Positions 38,341 through 48,997 of a stretch of DNA of 64,000 bases are shown piece after piece; the first letter of the stretch is position 1, and every line of letters begins with the position of its first letter. Under the pieces are notes generated by a model, which saw only the letters and a list, made by a program, of their open reading frames with translations, had not been told where the DNA came from and ran no database searches. Position numbers and translations under genes: made by a program. This DNA is from Gammaproteobacteria bacterium (lineage in GTDB: Bacteria; Pseudomonadota; Gammaproteobacteria; DSM-19610): NCBI GenBank assembly GCA_015494295.1, contig WGBO01000056.1, forward strand, positions 52,262-116,261. Direction: 5' to 3'.

Positions 38341-38343
38341 GGT

Positions 38344-39363
38344 TCAGACTGGCTCTGCTTCGCCCAACGCCGACAGTTCGCGTTCCAGCAGTTCCTCGTC
38401 GCCGAGGTTGAGCTCCACCAGCCGCCGCAGGTGGGTAATGCTGTCGACGTCGATATCGTCGCAGCGCAGGCCGGTGTTGCCCGCTTCCTGGTGCGCCACG
38501 TGCACGTCCATCAGGATGTCCGGGCCCCCTTCCAGGTGGATTTCGAGCTGGTAGGGGCTGTCCGCTACCGCTTCGAAACCGTCCGGGGTGCGGATCAGGG
38601 CGCCGTGCAGGGAAATGTCCACCAGCTTGCCCTGCCAACACTGCTCGCCTTTGCGCAGGGTGATAGCCACGTCGAAAGGGATGCGCCTGAAGCGCCGTTG
38701 TTCACGGGTGTCGGTCATGTCGCTGTCTCCCGCCGCAGTGAGGGTGGCGTCGGTAAAGAATTGTACCAGCAGTTCGCCGACCTGGACCCGGTCGCCGTTG
38801 TCCAGGCGGTGGCTGGTATCTCCGATATTCCGGTCGTTGACGCGGGGCGCGTTTTCGCCACTGAGGTGCGACAGGTAGTGTCCGTCGCTGCGCCGGGCGA
38901 TCACGGCCAGGTGGCTGTCGGCATTGCCGATACGGGTAAAGGCCTTGTTGAGGCGGATGGTGCGGCCCAGGTGGGAGCCGCTCTGGATCTGCAGCCAGCC
39001 GTGGATGTCGGAAGGTGCCGTGGCGTCCGTTGCGCTGTTGTCCTCCGTGTCCCCGCGGCTGGCCAGCGGATCGCTGTGGTAGCTGAGGGTATGTTTGCCG
39101 ACCTGGATGGTGTCGCCGTCCGCTAGCGGCGTCGCGTCCTTCGCGGGACTTTGATTGATGCTGAGCGGCGTGTCGTTGTCGAAGGGTTCGATGGTGAAGC
39201 CATCACCGTCGCGGCGGATGCGCGCGTGCCGTGGCGCCAGCGCCAGGCTGTCGATGAAGATATCGCACTCCGGGTCACGCCCGATGAGCGTTTCGCTGCT
39301 TTCCAGTCCGTACTGTTTCAGTTTCTGACCCTTGAATGACAGTGTCAGTCTTGCCATTACCAT
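38344..39363 (-). CDS. FHA-FHA-PilZ domain protein
   Basis: ETLIGRDPECDIFIDSLALAPRHARI (FHA), second FHA-like TRIGNADSHLAVIARRSDGHYLSHLSG, PilZ RRFRRIPF...DISLHGA. Confidence 0.75.
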   Translation of the reverse strand: MVMARLTLSFKGQKLKQYGLESSETLIGRDPECDIFIDSLALAPRHARIRRDGDGFTIEPFDNDTPLSINQSPAKDATPLADGDTIQVGKHTLSYHSDPLASRGDTEDNSATDATAPSDIHGWLQIQSGSHLGRTIRLNKAFTRIGNADSHLAVIARRSDGHYLSHLSGENAPRVNDRNIGDTSHRLDNGDRVQVGELLVQFFTDATLTAAGDSDMTDTREQRRFRRIPFDVAITLRKGEQCWQGKLVDISLHGALIRTPDGFEAVADSPYQLEIHLEGGPDILMDVHVAHQEAGNTGLRCDDIDVDSITHLRRLVELNLGDEELLERELSALGEAEPV

Positions 39364-39448
39364 CCCCCGGCGAGTCGATGCTTGTCTCCTTCTACAGACA
39401 GCGGCAGGCCGGCGTGGAACTGTTGGGTTTTTTGCGCCTGGCGAGGCT

Positions 39449-40729
39449 TCAGTCGGCTGGCGCGTGCGGCTGGCGCTTGCGCAGGTGGACGCGCAGCGTC
39501 TTCACCCGGTTACCCTCGGTTTGCACGATGTCGATGGGGTAGCCGGAGAGCAGCAGGCTGGTGCCGGGCTTGGGGATGTCCTCCAGGTATTCCAGCACCA
39601 GGCCGTTGAGTGTCTTCGGTCCGTCGGTGGGCAGTTCTGTATGCAGCGTGCGGTTCAGTTCCCGGATGGTCACGCTGCCGTTGATCAGGTAGCTGCCGTC
39701 GTCCTGCGGCATGATGTCCTTGCTGTGAATGGACGGGTCGGTGGTGAATTCGCCGACGACCTCTTCAAGTATGTCCTCCAGGGTGACCAGTCCCTGGATG
39801 TCGCCGTACTCGTCGACCACCAGTCCCACACGGCGGCGCTCGCGCTGGAAGTTCAGCAATTGCCGGTTGAGCGGCGTGTTTTCGGGGATGAACAGGGGTT
39901 CGCGGATGGAGTTTTCCAGTGCCTCCTTGTCCAGTTCGTCGAGCTTGAGCAGAGGCAGGATCTTGCGCAGGTGGATGAAGCCGATGACGTTGTCGATGCT
40001 GCCCCGGTACACCGGCAGGCGGGTGTACTGGCTGGACATGATCTGGCGCATGATGGTGTTCCAGTCCTCGTCGAGGTCGATGCCGACGATTTCCTTGCGC
40101 GGCACCATGATGTCCTCGACGGTAACCTTCTCCAGGTCGATGATGTTGAGCAGCATGTCCTGGTGGCGCTTGGGTATCATGGCGCCGGCCTCTATCACCA
40201 CGGTACGCAACTCCTCCTGGCTGAGCGTGTGCGCGGTGCTCTCCTCGGGGCGTACGCCGATGGCGCGCAGGATCGAGTTGGCGATCACGTTGACCACCCA
40301 GACAAAGGGGTAGAGCAGCCATAGTAACGGGCCATAGACGAAGGCGGCCGGGAAGGCGACGCGTTCCGGGTGCAGGGCGGCCAGGGTCTTGGGTGTGACC
40401 TCGGCAAAGATCAGGATGATCAGGGTCAGCAGCGCGGCGCCGATCACCAGGCCGGCCTCGCCGGCGATGCGCACCGCGATCACCGCGGTCAGGGTGGAGG
40501 CGAGGATGTTGACGAAGTTGTTGCCGAGCAGGATCAGCCCGATCAGCCGGTCGGGCCGTTCCAGCAATTTCTGCGCGCGCAGCGCGCCGCGGTGACGGGC
40601 GCGGGCCAGGTGCCGTAGCCGGTAGCGGTTGAGCGTCATCAGGCCGGTTTCGGAGCCGGAGAAGAACGCCGAGAGAATGATCAGGAACACCAGTGCGCCG
40701 AACAGCACGCTAAGGGGTATGTCGTCCAA
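39449..40729 (-). CDS. CorC/HlyC-type membrane protein (DUF21 + CBS + transporter-associated domain)
   Basis: ALVFLIILSAFFSGSETGLMTLNRYRLRHLA, VEDIMVPRKEIVGIDLDEDW, LVVDEYGDIQGLVTLEDILEEVVGEF. Confidence 0.9.
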   Translation of the reverse strand: MDDIPLSVLFGALVFLIILSAFFSGSETGLMTLNRYRLRHLARARHRGALRAQKLLERPDRLIGLILLGNNFVNILASTLTAVIAVRIAGEAGLVIGAALLTLIILIFAEVTPKTLAALHPERVAFPAAFVYGPLLWLLYPFVWVVNVIANSILRAIGVRPEESTAHTLSQEELRTVVIEAGAMIPKRHQDMLLNIIDLEKVTVEDIMVPRKEIVGIDLDEDWNTIMRQIMSSQYTRLPVYRGSIDNVIGFIHLRKILPLLKLDELDKEALENSIREPLFIPENTPLNRQLLNFQRERRRVGLVVDEYGDIQGLVTLEDILEEVVGEFTTDPSIHSKDIMPQDDGSYLINGSVTIRELNRTLHTELPTDGPKTLNGLVLEYLEDIPKPGTSLLLSGYPIDIVQTEGNRVKTLRVHLRKRQPHAPAD

Positions 40730-40786
40730 GGAGGGAGAGCCTCGTTGCCGGAGATGGGCCGATTGTATGCCGGTCGGGCCGGTTTG

Positions 40787-41599
40787 TCAGGCGCCGCCGC
40801 CGAGGATGAGTTCCAGTACCAGTTTGCTGCCGAAATAGGCCAGCGCCAGCAGCGCGAAGCCGCTCAGGGTCCAGCGGATGGCGGTGCGGCCGCGCCAGCC
40901 GAAGCGCCAGCGGCCCCACAGCAATACGCCGAAGATGACCCAGCCGGCGATCGACAGCAGGGTCTTGTGGACCAGGTGCTGGGCGAAGATGTCTTCCAGG
41001 AAGAAGAAACCGCTGAGCAGCGCCAGGCTGAGCAGCGCGAAACCGACCCCGATCATCTGGAACAGCAGTTGTTCCATGACCTGCAGCGGGGGCAGGGCGC
41101 GGATGAAGCCGCCCGGCTTGCGGTTGTGCAGGTAGTGTTCCTGGATGGCGAGCAGGATCGCCTGGCCGGCGGCCAGCACGAACAGGCTGTAGGCCAGCAC
41201 CGAGAACAGGATGTGCACGTCCAGCTGCCAGCTCGACGGGTTGACGGGGTGGCGGCCGGGATACAGGACGGCCAGGCCCAGGGTGGTGGCGGCGACCGGC
41301 AACAGCGGGATGCCGAGCCATTCCACCGGTTGCCAGGCGGCGGTGAGCAGCAGCAGCGTGGCGGTCAGCAGCGCGACCAGCGAGGCGGCGTTGAAAAAGC
41401 CGAGGTTGATGCCCTGCTCGGTGACCAGCACCGGATAGAGCGCCAGCGCGTGCAGCACCACGGCGCCGATGCCCGGCAGAAGTACCAGCTTGCGGCTCGC
41501 GCACAACCGCGAACCGCAGCCGCCCAGTCGCATGACGAGCGCCAGGGTGGTCAACAGGTAGAGCAGTATGGCGGGCAGGGCGAATCCGGTCGCGTTCAT
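40787..41599 (-). CDS. CcsA-like cytochrome c assembly membrane protein (YpjD/CcsA family)
   Basis: LDVHILFSVLAYSLFVLAAGQAILLAIQEHYL, LLSIAGWVIFGVLLWGRWRFGWRGRTAIRWTLSGFALLALAYFGSKLVLELILG. Confidence 0.85.
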   Translation of the reverse strand: MNATGFALPAILLYLLTTLALVMRLGGCGSRLCASRKLVLLPGIGAVVLHALALYPVLVTEQGINLGFFNAASLVALLTATLLLLTAAWQPVEWLGIPLLPVAATTLGLAVLYPGRHPVNPSSWQLDVHILFSVLAYSLFVLAAGQAILLAIQEHYLHNRKPGGFIRALPPLQVMEQLLFQMIGVGFALLSLALLSGFFFLEDIFAQHLVHKTLLSIAGWVIFGVLLWGRWRFGWRGRTAIRWTLSGFALLALAYFGSKLVLELILGGGA

Positions 41600-41775
41600 C
41601 CGGCAATGATGGCATAAGCCGGAGGGTGCATAAAGGGCGGATCGGGCGCCGCAGCGTGTCACCGTCGGTGACGCCCGGCGGCAGTGCCGTGCGCCCCCGT
41701 TGGCAAAACCGGGAAAAACCCTGTCCGAAGTGCCCGAAACTGTGACGGGGCAGGCATTCCGGGCGTGGAACGCAC

Positions 41776-41791
41776 TGGCACGATGCTCGCA
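41776..41791 (+). promoter_or_regulatory. Possible sigma54 promoter (-24/-12) upstream of MBL hydrolase
   Basis: TGGCACGATGCTCGCA versus recalled consensus TGGCACGNNNNTTGCW; one mismatch in the -12 element. Confidence 0.4.
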
Positions 41792-41826
41792 TTACCCCTG
41801 TCAGACCTCGAACGGGAATCAAGACA

Positions 41827-42591
41827 ATGGAACTTAGAGTACTGGGTTGCAGCGGTGGCATCGGCGCCGACATGAGCACCACCTCGCTGCTGGTCGATGA
41901 CGACATCCTTATCGACGGCGGAACCGGCCTGTCGGAACTCGCCCTGGACGAGATGAAACGGATCCGCCACATTTTCGTGACGCATTCGCACCTCGATCAC
42001 ATCGCCGGCATCCCCATGTTGCTGGATTCCGTCTTTGAGCATATCGACGAACCGGTACTGCTGCACGCGCGGCGTGAAACCCTCGACGCGCTGCAGGCGC
42101 ACATTTTCAACTGGCAGATCTGGCCGGACTTCTCGTGCCTGCCCAGCGCCGAACATCCGGTGTTGCGGTTCAGCGAGATGCGGCCGGGCGAGCGCTGCCG
42201 GGTGGGTAACCGCAGCATCGAGATGATCGGCGTCAACCACGTGGTGCCGGCCGCGGGCTACCGGGTCCAGAACGGCGTCGGCAGTTTCGCCTTCAGCGGC
42301 GACACCACCAGCAACGAGGGGTTCTGGCAGGCCCTCAATCTGCACGACACCCTCGACATGCTGATCGTCGAGAGCGCCTTCCCGGACGAGGAACGGGAAC
42401 TCAGCTCACGTGCGCGCCACTATTGCCCGCAGTTGTTGGCGGCCGACCTGAAAAAGCTGCGCCACCGGCCAAAACTGTTCCTGACCCACCTGAAGCCCGG
42501 CAGCGAGGCGCGCATTCTCGACCAGTGCCGCGAGCAGGTGGAGGCGCTGGATGTGCGGCGCCTGTGCGGGGGGGACCGCTTCACGTTATAA
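41827..42591 (+). CDS. Metallo-beta-lactamase-fold hydrolase (RNase Z / class II cyclic-nucleotide phosphodiesterase-like)
   Basis: HIFVTHSHLDHIAGIPMLL, FAFSGDTTSNEGFWQAL, LFLTHLKPGSE. Confidence 0.8.
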   Translation: MELRVLGCSGGIGADMSTTSLLVDDDILIDGGTGLSELALDEMKRIRHIFVTHSHLDHIAGIPMLLDSVFEHIDEPVLLHARRETLDALQAHIFNWQIWPDFSCLPSAEHPVLRFSEMRPGERCRVGNRSIEMIGVNHVVPAAGYRVQNGVGSFAFSGDTTSNEGFWQALNLHDTLDMLIVESAFPDEERELSSRARHYCPQLLAADLKKLRHRPKLFLTHLKPGSEARILDQCREQVEALDVRRLCGGDRFTL

Positions 42592-42622
42592 TTCCGCTAT
42601 TACACAAGCGGGAAGCCTGTTC

Positions 42623-43984
<1,362 letters not shown>

Positions 43985-44044
43985 TTTCAATCGGGCCTGG
44001 CCCCATTGAAAAAATGCCTCCGTCTCATTTTTGGGGAGGGGGAA

Positions 44045-44074
44045 ATAAAAACGGCGAACCGGGTGGGTTCGCCG
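44045..44074 (-). terminator. Intrinsic terminator on minus strand
   Basis: Minus strand CGGCGAACC-CACCC-GGTTCGCCG-TTTTTATTT: 9-bp perfect stem with U-tract. Confidence 0.85.
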
Positions 44075-44245
44075 CAGCGGTAAAACGTTTTATTGATACT
44101 CCCCCCTGCCGCCGGTGCTCGTTGGCTGTTGTTTCCGGCGTTAGGACTTTTCGATTGTCGCGGGCTGCTCTTGTGGCTGCTGGCGGGCAATCGCCCCTTT
44201 TTTGTGAAAGCACGTTACGTATTGTTAATCACTTCGTTCCCTCAT
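44045..44245 (-). ncRNA. Candidate sigma54-dependent small RNA (~200 nt)
   Basis: Bounded by a near-consensus -24/-12 element (44271-44256) and an intrinsic terminator (44074-44045), both on the minus strand; no convincing ORF that stops before the terminator apart from a 6-codon frame at the predicted TSS; several potential stem-loops. Confidence 0.5.
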
Positions 44246-44255
44246 GAAGCTATTG

Positions 44256-44271
44256 AGCAAGCTCTGTGCCA
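44256..44271 (-). promoter_or_regulatory. Sigma54 (RpoN) promoter, -24/-12
   Basis: Minus strand TGGCAC-AGAGC-TTGCT: correct 5-nt spacing between TGGCAC and TTGCW; AT-rich upstream sequence and ACAT-N6-ATGT inverted repeat at 44335-44348. Confidence 0.7.
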
Positions 44272-44565
44272 GATTTATTAATCCATGCAAAAACAATGGG
44301 TTGGGGGAATGCATTGACCGGGTTTGAGGCGTAGACATTTTTCCATGTAAATAATATCGACAAGCGGGCGGCGTGTCGTGTCGGGCCGGGATTTGTAAAA
44401 ATATCGTTATATCATGTTGTTAGGGGGATCTTTGCGGGTTTCCGCCGGTCTTTCCGGGCCGTAAGGAAGCCCGACATTTTCTGACAGGTTTACCGAATCC
44501 GGTGCATGGACGGGTGGGGCGCCGGGACTTTGCGGGCGCGCGGGCGATATTTATGTTCAAGTGCT

Positions 44566-44593
44566 TCACTTTCTGCCGGAATCGCGTAAAATG
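44566..44593 (+). promoter_or_regulatory. Candidate sigma70 promoter of rpsP operon
   Basis: TTCACT, 16-nt spacer, TAAAAT upstream of rpsP. Confidence 0.5.
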
Positions 44594-44660
44594 CCCGCTT
44601 TTCCGCGCAGGGCTGTTTCCGTGCGCGTAATCAACAGGATATTTCAGAGGTTCAGTCCCG

Positions 44661-44903
44661 ATGGTAACAATTCGACTATCGCGCGGTGGTGCGAAAAAAC
44701 GGCCCTTCTACCATGTGGTGGTCACCGATTCCCGCAATCGCCGTGACGGTCGCTACATCGAGCGCGTCGGCTTTTTCAACCCGATCGCGACCGGCGGCGA
44801 GACCCGCCTGCAGATCGACGCCGAGCGCGTGCAGCACTGGGTGAGCAAGGGCGCCCGTACCTCGGAGCGCGTTGCCAAACTGCTCAAGGATCAGCAGCAG
44901 TAA
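44661..44903 (+). CDS. rpsP: 30S ribosomal protein S16
   Basis: [41 protein letters not shown]. Confidence 0.97.
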   Translation: MVTIRLSRGGAKKRPFYHVVVTDSRNRRDGRYIERVGFFNPIATGGETRLQIDAERVQHWVSKGARTSERVAKLLKDQQQ

Positions 44904-44926
44904 GCGAACGCGAGACAGATTCGCAG

Positions 44927-45421
44927 ATTATTCCCGTAGGCCGGATTTCCGGCGTCTACGGGGTGCGGGGCTGGGTTCGGGTCTACTCCTATACCCAGCC
45001 GCGTGAAAATATCGTTCGCTACCGGCCCTGGCTTTTACGGCGCGAAGGCGGCGCCTGGCGGGAAGCGGAAGTGATCGACGGCCGCGCGCACGGCAAGGGC
45101 GTGGTGGCCAGGCTGGCGGAATGCGGCGACCGCGACCAGGCGCAGTTGCTGATGGGGTGCGAGATCGGCATCCGCCGCGAACAGCTTCCGGCGCTGGCGC
45201 CGGATGAGTTTTACTGGAACGACCTGATTGGTCTTCGCGTGGTCAACACCGGTGGCGAGGATCTGGGCACGGTGGAGCAGATGCTGGAAACCGGCGCCAA
45301 CGACGTACTGGTGGTGCGAGGCGAGCGGGAACGGCTGATTCCCTTCGTCATGAAACAGGTCGTCGTCGAGGTGGACCTGGAGCAGGGTTTGATCCGCGTC
45401 GACTGGGACCGGGATTTCTAG
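44927..45421 (+). CDS. rimM: 16S rRNA processing protein RimM (start codon uncertain)
   Basis: IIPVGRISGVYGVRGWVRVYSYTQPRENIVRY..., PDEFYWNDLIGLRVVNTGGEDLGTVEQMLETGANDVLVVRG, LIPFVMKQVVVEVDLEQGLIRVDW. No ATG/GTG/TTG upstream of the conserved VGRISG. Confidence 0.9.
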   Translation: MIPVGRISGVYGVRGWVRVYSYTQPRENIVRYRPWLLRREGGAWREAEVIDGRAHGKGVVARLAECGDRDQAQLLMGCEIGIRREQLPALAPDEFYWNDLIGLRVVNTGGEDLGTVEQMLETGANDVLVVRGERERLIPFVMKQVVVEVDLEQGLIRVDWDRDF

Positions 45422-45427
45422 GTCGCC

Positions 45428-46183
45428 ATGCGCATCGACGTGGTGACCCTGTTCCCCGGGATGGTGCGGGACGCCTGCGGCTGGGGCATCCCGCGCATCG
45501 CGCAGGAAAAGGGACTGCTCGAACTCGGGCTGTGGAATCCGCGCGACTATGCGCAGGATCGCAACCGGCGCGTCGACGACCGCCCCTACGGCGGCGGGCC
45601 TGGCATGGTGATGCAGGTGCAGCCGGTGCACGACGCCATACAGGCGGCGCGCGCGCGCGGCGGTGGACCGGTGATCTACCTGAGTCCGCAGGGCCGGCGC
45701 TTCGACCAGTCCGCGGCGAGACATTTTGCGCAACTGCCGCACATGATATTGCTGGCAGGGCGCTATGAAGGCATCGACGAACGGCTCATCGAGCGGGACG
45801 TCGACGAGGAGTGGTCCATCGGCGATTACGTGCTGAGCGGCGGCGAACCGGCCGCGCTGGTATGGATAGACGCCGTGACCCGTTTGTTGCCGGGCGCGCT
45901 CGGCGACGGGGCGTCCGCGCAGCAGGACTCCTTCATGGACGGGCTGCTGGACTACCCGCACTATTCACGGCCCGAGGTGGTGGATGGCAAGGCCGTGCCG
46001 GACGTTCTGCTTGGCGGTAACCACGCCGACATAGAACGCTGGCGAATGAAACAGTCGCTGGGAAGGACCTGGAAACGCAGGCCCGACCTGCTGGAACGGC
46101 TCCGGCTCAGCGATGCACAGCAGGCGCTGCTCGAGGAATATATCCGCGAGCAGCAAACGACAGATTCGGATCAAGGCCCGTAG
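45428..46183 (+). CDS. trmD: tRNA (guanine-N1)-methyltransferase TrmD
   Basis: [69 protein letters not shown]. Confidence 0.97.
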   Translation: MRIDVVTLFPGMVRDACGWGIPRIAQEKGLLELGLWNPRDYAQDRNRRVDDRPYGGGPGMVMQVQPVHDAIQAARARGGGPVIYLSPQGRRFDQSAARHFAQLPHMILLAGRYEGIDERLIERDVDEEWSIGDYVLSGGEPAALVWIDAVTRLLPGALGDGASAQQDSFMDGLLDYPHYSRPEVVDGKAVPDVLLGGNHADIERWRMKQSLGRTWKRRPDLLERLRLSDAQQALLEEYIREQQTTDSDQGP

Positions 46184-46198
46184 CAGGGGATACATGAC

Positions 46199-46543
46199 AT
46201 GAGCAACATCATTGAAGAACTCGAAAAGGAACAGATGACCCGGGACGTGCCGGAGTTCGGACCGGGCGACACCGTCGTCGTGCAGGTGAAGGTGAAGGAA
46301 GGCAACCGCGAACGCCTGCAGGCATTCGAGGGTGTGGTTATCGCCAGGCGCAACCGTGGCCTCAACTCGGCCTTCACGGTGCGCAAGATCTCGCACGGCG
46401 AGGGCGTGGAACGCGTGTTCCAGACCTACAGCCCGTCCATCGACAGCATCACCGTGAAGCGTCGCGGCGATGTGCGTCGCGCCAAGCTGTACTATCTCCG
46501 CGAGCGTTCCGGCAAGGCCGCGCGCATCAAGGAGAAGCTCTGA
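46199..46543 (+). CDS. rplS: 50S ribosomal protein L19
   Basis: [60 protein letters not shown]. Confidence 0.97.
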   Translation: MSNIIEELEKEQMTRDVPEFGPGDTVVVQVKVKEGNRERLQAFEGVVIARRNRGLNSAFTVRKISHGEGVERVFQTYSPSIDSITVKRRGDVRRAKLYYLRERSGKAARIKEKL

Positions 46544-46548
46544 GCGCA

Positions 46549-48404
46549 TGCGGCAGCCTCCGGCTTCCGCCTTGCAAAAGGTCCACGGGCAACCTGATCG
46601 CAGGTTGCCCGTTTTCGTTTCCGGGCGGCGAAACCGCCTGCTGATTCTTGTTTGCGCGCTGCTTCTTGCCGGCACGGCCCAGGCCATCGACACGGTGGCC
46701 TTGCGCGAGCTGTCGCAACTGGCGCGCAGTGGCGCCCCGCAACTGGCGCTGCGGCGCATGGACGCGGAGCAGCCCGCCTTTGAGACCGAGCCGGCGGACT
46801 GGATGACCTGGGAGCGCGAGCGCCTGCAGATTCTGCGCAGCCAGGGCATGGACCGGGCGTTGCTGGCGCGGGTGGCGGCGTTGCCGTCCGGTGTGGGGGA
46901 TGATTTCCTGCACCAGGCGCTGACCTTCGCGGCCGAATCCCGGTTGCGGCTGGGCGAGAACGCGGCCGCGCTGGCCGGTCTGCGCGCCCTGATCTGGCGC
47001 CACGGCGAACACGCCGACGCCGCGCAGATGGAAGCCTGGCGCCGGCTGGTGGTGCGCGCCTATGTGCGCGAGGGGCGTGTCGAGGACGCGCGCCTGGCAT
47101 TGTTGCGCTACCGCCAGGACTACGGCGACGACAATGCCGAGTTTCGCTGGCTGAGCGCGCGCGTCATGTTGCAGGGCGGCCGTGCCGCCTCGGCAATGAA
47201 GCTGTTGCAGGGCGTCGAGCAGCCGCGCAGCCGTTTTCTCTATCAACTGGCGGCCCTGCAGTCCGGCGAGGCCGACCCCGAAGGTGTCCTCCATGCCGCC
47301 GAGGCCGCCGCCGGGGCGGAGCGGACGCCGCCCGGCCTGCAACGCGCCTGGTGGTCGCTGGCGGCGCGCGCGGCGGCGCGGGCCGGGCGCCAGCGCGACG
47401 AAATCCTCTACCTGGAGCGGGCGCTGGGCCTGCCGGCCGACCCGGAACTGGCGCTGTTGTTTCCCGCGGTGAATGCCGACAGCCTCTGGCGGCGCTACCT
47501 CGATCTCGGCCAGCAGATCGGCAACGACGAGCAGCGCCTGCTGGGCAGCGACGAGGACTGGTACTTCCCGGCCGTCGAGGTGATGGAAAAGGACCCGCTG
47601 CGGGCGCGGGTGTTCTTTGCGGTGCTGGCCGAGTACACCAGCGACCCACGGCGCCGTTCGCTGGCGCACGAATACCTGGTCGGCCTGCTCGACGCGCTGC
47701 CCAACGGACCACGGCTGGTACGCACCCTTTACCTGGAGGCCGCCCGTTTCGCCGACGTCGACACCCTGCCGTCCGTGGTGCGCTACCGGCTCATCGACAA
47801 GGCGCTGGCGGCGGGAGAACTGCAAACCGCATCGCGGCTGATGGCGGGCCTGGCCGAGCCGCCCCGCGGCCAGGACCGTTTTGAATGGACTCTGCGCCGT
47901 GCGCGGGTGGCGATCTATACCGGCGACGTGGACGCCGGCGTGGCGATGCTGCGCGCACTGCTCGACGATAGCGCGGCCGACTGGAGCGCGGGACGCGGCG
48001 ACCGGCTGGTGCAGATCCTGTTCGACCTGCAGACCGTGCGCCACCACCGCGAGGCGCTGGGCCTGTTCGGCGCCCTGCTGGACAAGCCACTGGAGGCGCG
48101 CCAGCGTCGCGAATTGCTGTTCTGGATGGCGGAATCCCTGGAAGCGCTGGAGCAGTACGACCAGGCGGCCTACCTGTATATCAAGTCCGCGACCCTCACC
48201 GATCCGCTGGCCATGGATCCCTGGGCGCAGACCGCGCGTTACCGTGCCGCGAAGGCGCTGGTGTCGGCGGGGCTGCTGGATGACGCGCGCCGGATCTTCA
48301 CCAGCCTGATGCACGCCACCCGCGACGCCGGCCGCAAGGCGGTGCTGAAAAGCGAAATCCAGCGCCTGGGCCTGGTTGCACGACCGGATGCCGGGGAGCC
48401 GTGA
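46549..48404 (+). CDS. TPR-like repeat protein, signal-peptide bearing (start uncertain)
   Basis: Signal-like LLILVCALLLAGTAQAI; helical repeats with AAALAGLRALIWRHGE, EDARLALLRYRQDYGDDN; long single ORF. Confidence 0.6.
46586..46620 (+). terminator. Intrinsic terminator downstream of rplS
   Basis: CGGGCAACCTG-ATCG-CAGGTTGCCCG-TTTTCGTTT. Confidence 0.85.
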
Positions 48405-48886
48405 GCGAGGGCGGCGTGGATTTCGATGTGGTGTTCGATGCCCCGGTCGGACGGCTGGGGATCCGCCTGCGCGGTGATGCCCTGCGAACCCTGCGTTTCC
48501 TCGACCGGCGCGTTGCCCTGCGGGCTCCCGTCAGTCCCGCCGCGCGGAAAGCGTTGCAGGCGATCCAGCATTATTTCGATCGTCCCGCGCAATTGCCCGC
48601 CGTCGAGCTGGCGCTCGAGGGCACGGACTTCCAGCGTCGCGTGTGGGCGGCGCTGCGCGAGATCCCGGCCGGGCGGGTGATGACCTACGGTGAACTCGCC
48701 GCGCGACTGCAAACCGGTGCGCGTGCGGTCGGCAATGCCTGCCGCCGCAACCCGGTGCCGCTGGCCGTGCCCTGCCACCGGGTGGTGCCGGCGCACGGCC
48801 TGGGAGGCTTTGCCGGCCGTACCACGGGCCGCCTGGTCGAGATCAAGCGGCGCCTGCTGGCGCGCGAGGGTGTTGAAATCCGCTGA
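48401..48886 (+). CDS. ogt: Methylated-DNA--[protein]-cysteine S-methyltransferase
   Basis: FQRRVWAALREIPAGRVMTYGELA, NPVPLAVPCHRVVPAHGLGGFAGR (PCHRV). Confidence 0.92.
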   Translation: MSEGGVDFDVVFDAPVGRLGIRLRGDALRTLRFLDRRVALRAPVSPAARKALQAIQHYFDRPAQLPAVELALEGTDFQRRVWAALREIPAGRVMTYGELAARLQTGARAVGNACRRNPVPLAVPCHRVVPAHGLGGFAGRTTGRLVEIKRRLLAREGVEIR

Positions 48887-48997
48887 TGCGGTCCCCATGT
48901 GAAGCGGGGTGTCGACCCGGAAGGCAGGCGAGGCTGCGCGCCGCCCGGGTCGTCGTCTGTATTCCTGTTATGAATCAATCAAATAAGGCTTTTGATC

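Noticed and set aside
44025-44213. 62-aa minus-strand ORF in the ffh-rpsP intergenic region as a small protein
   Set aside because: It reads through the perfect intrinsic terminator hairpin and has a low-complexity PPGSPFLFPPPQK end; a non-coding RNA explains the region better.
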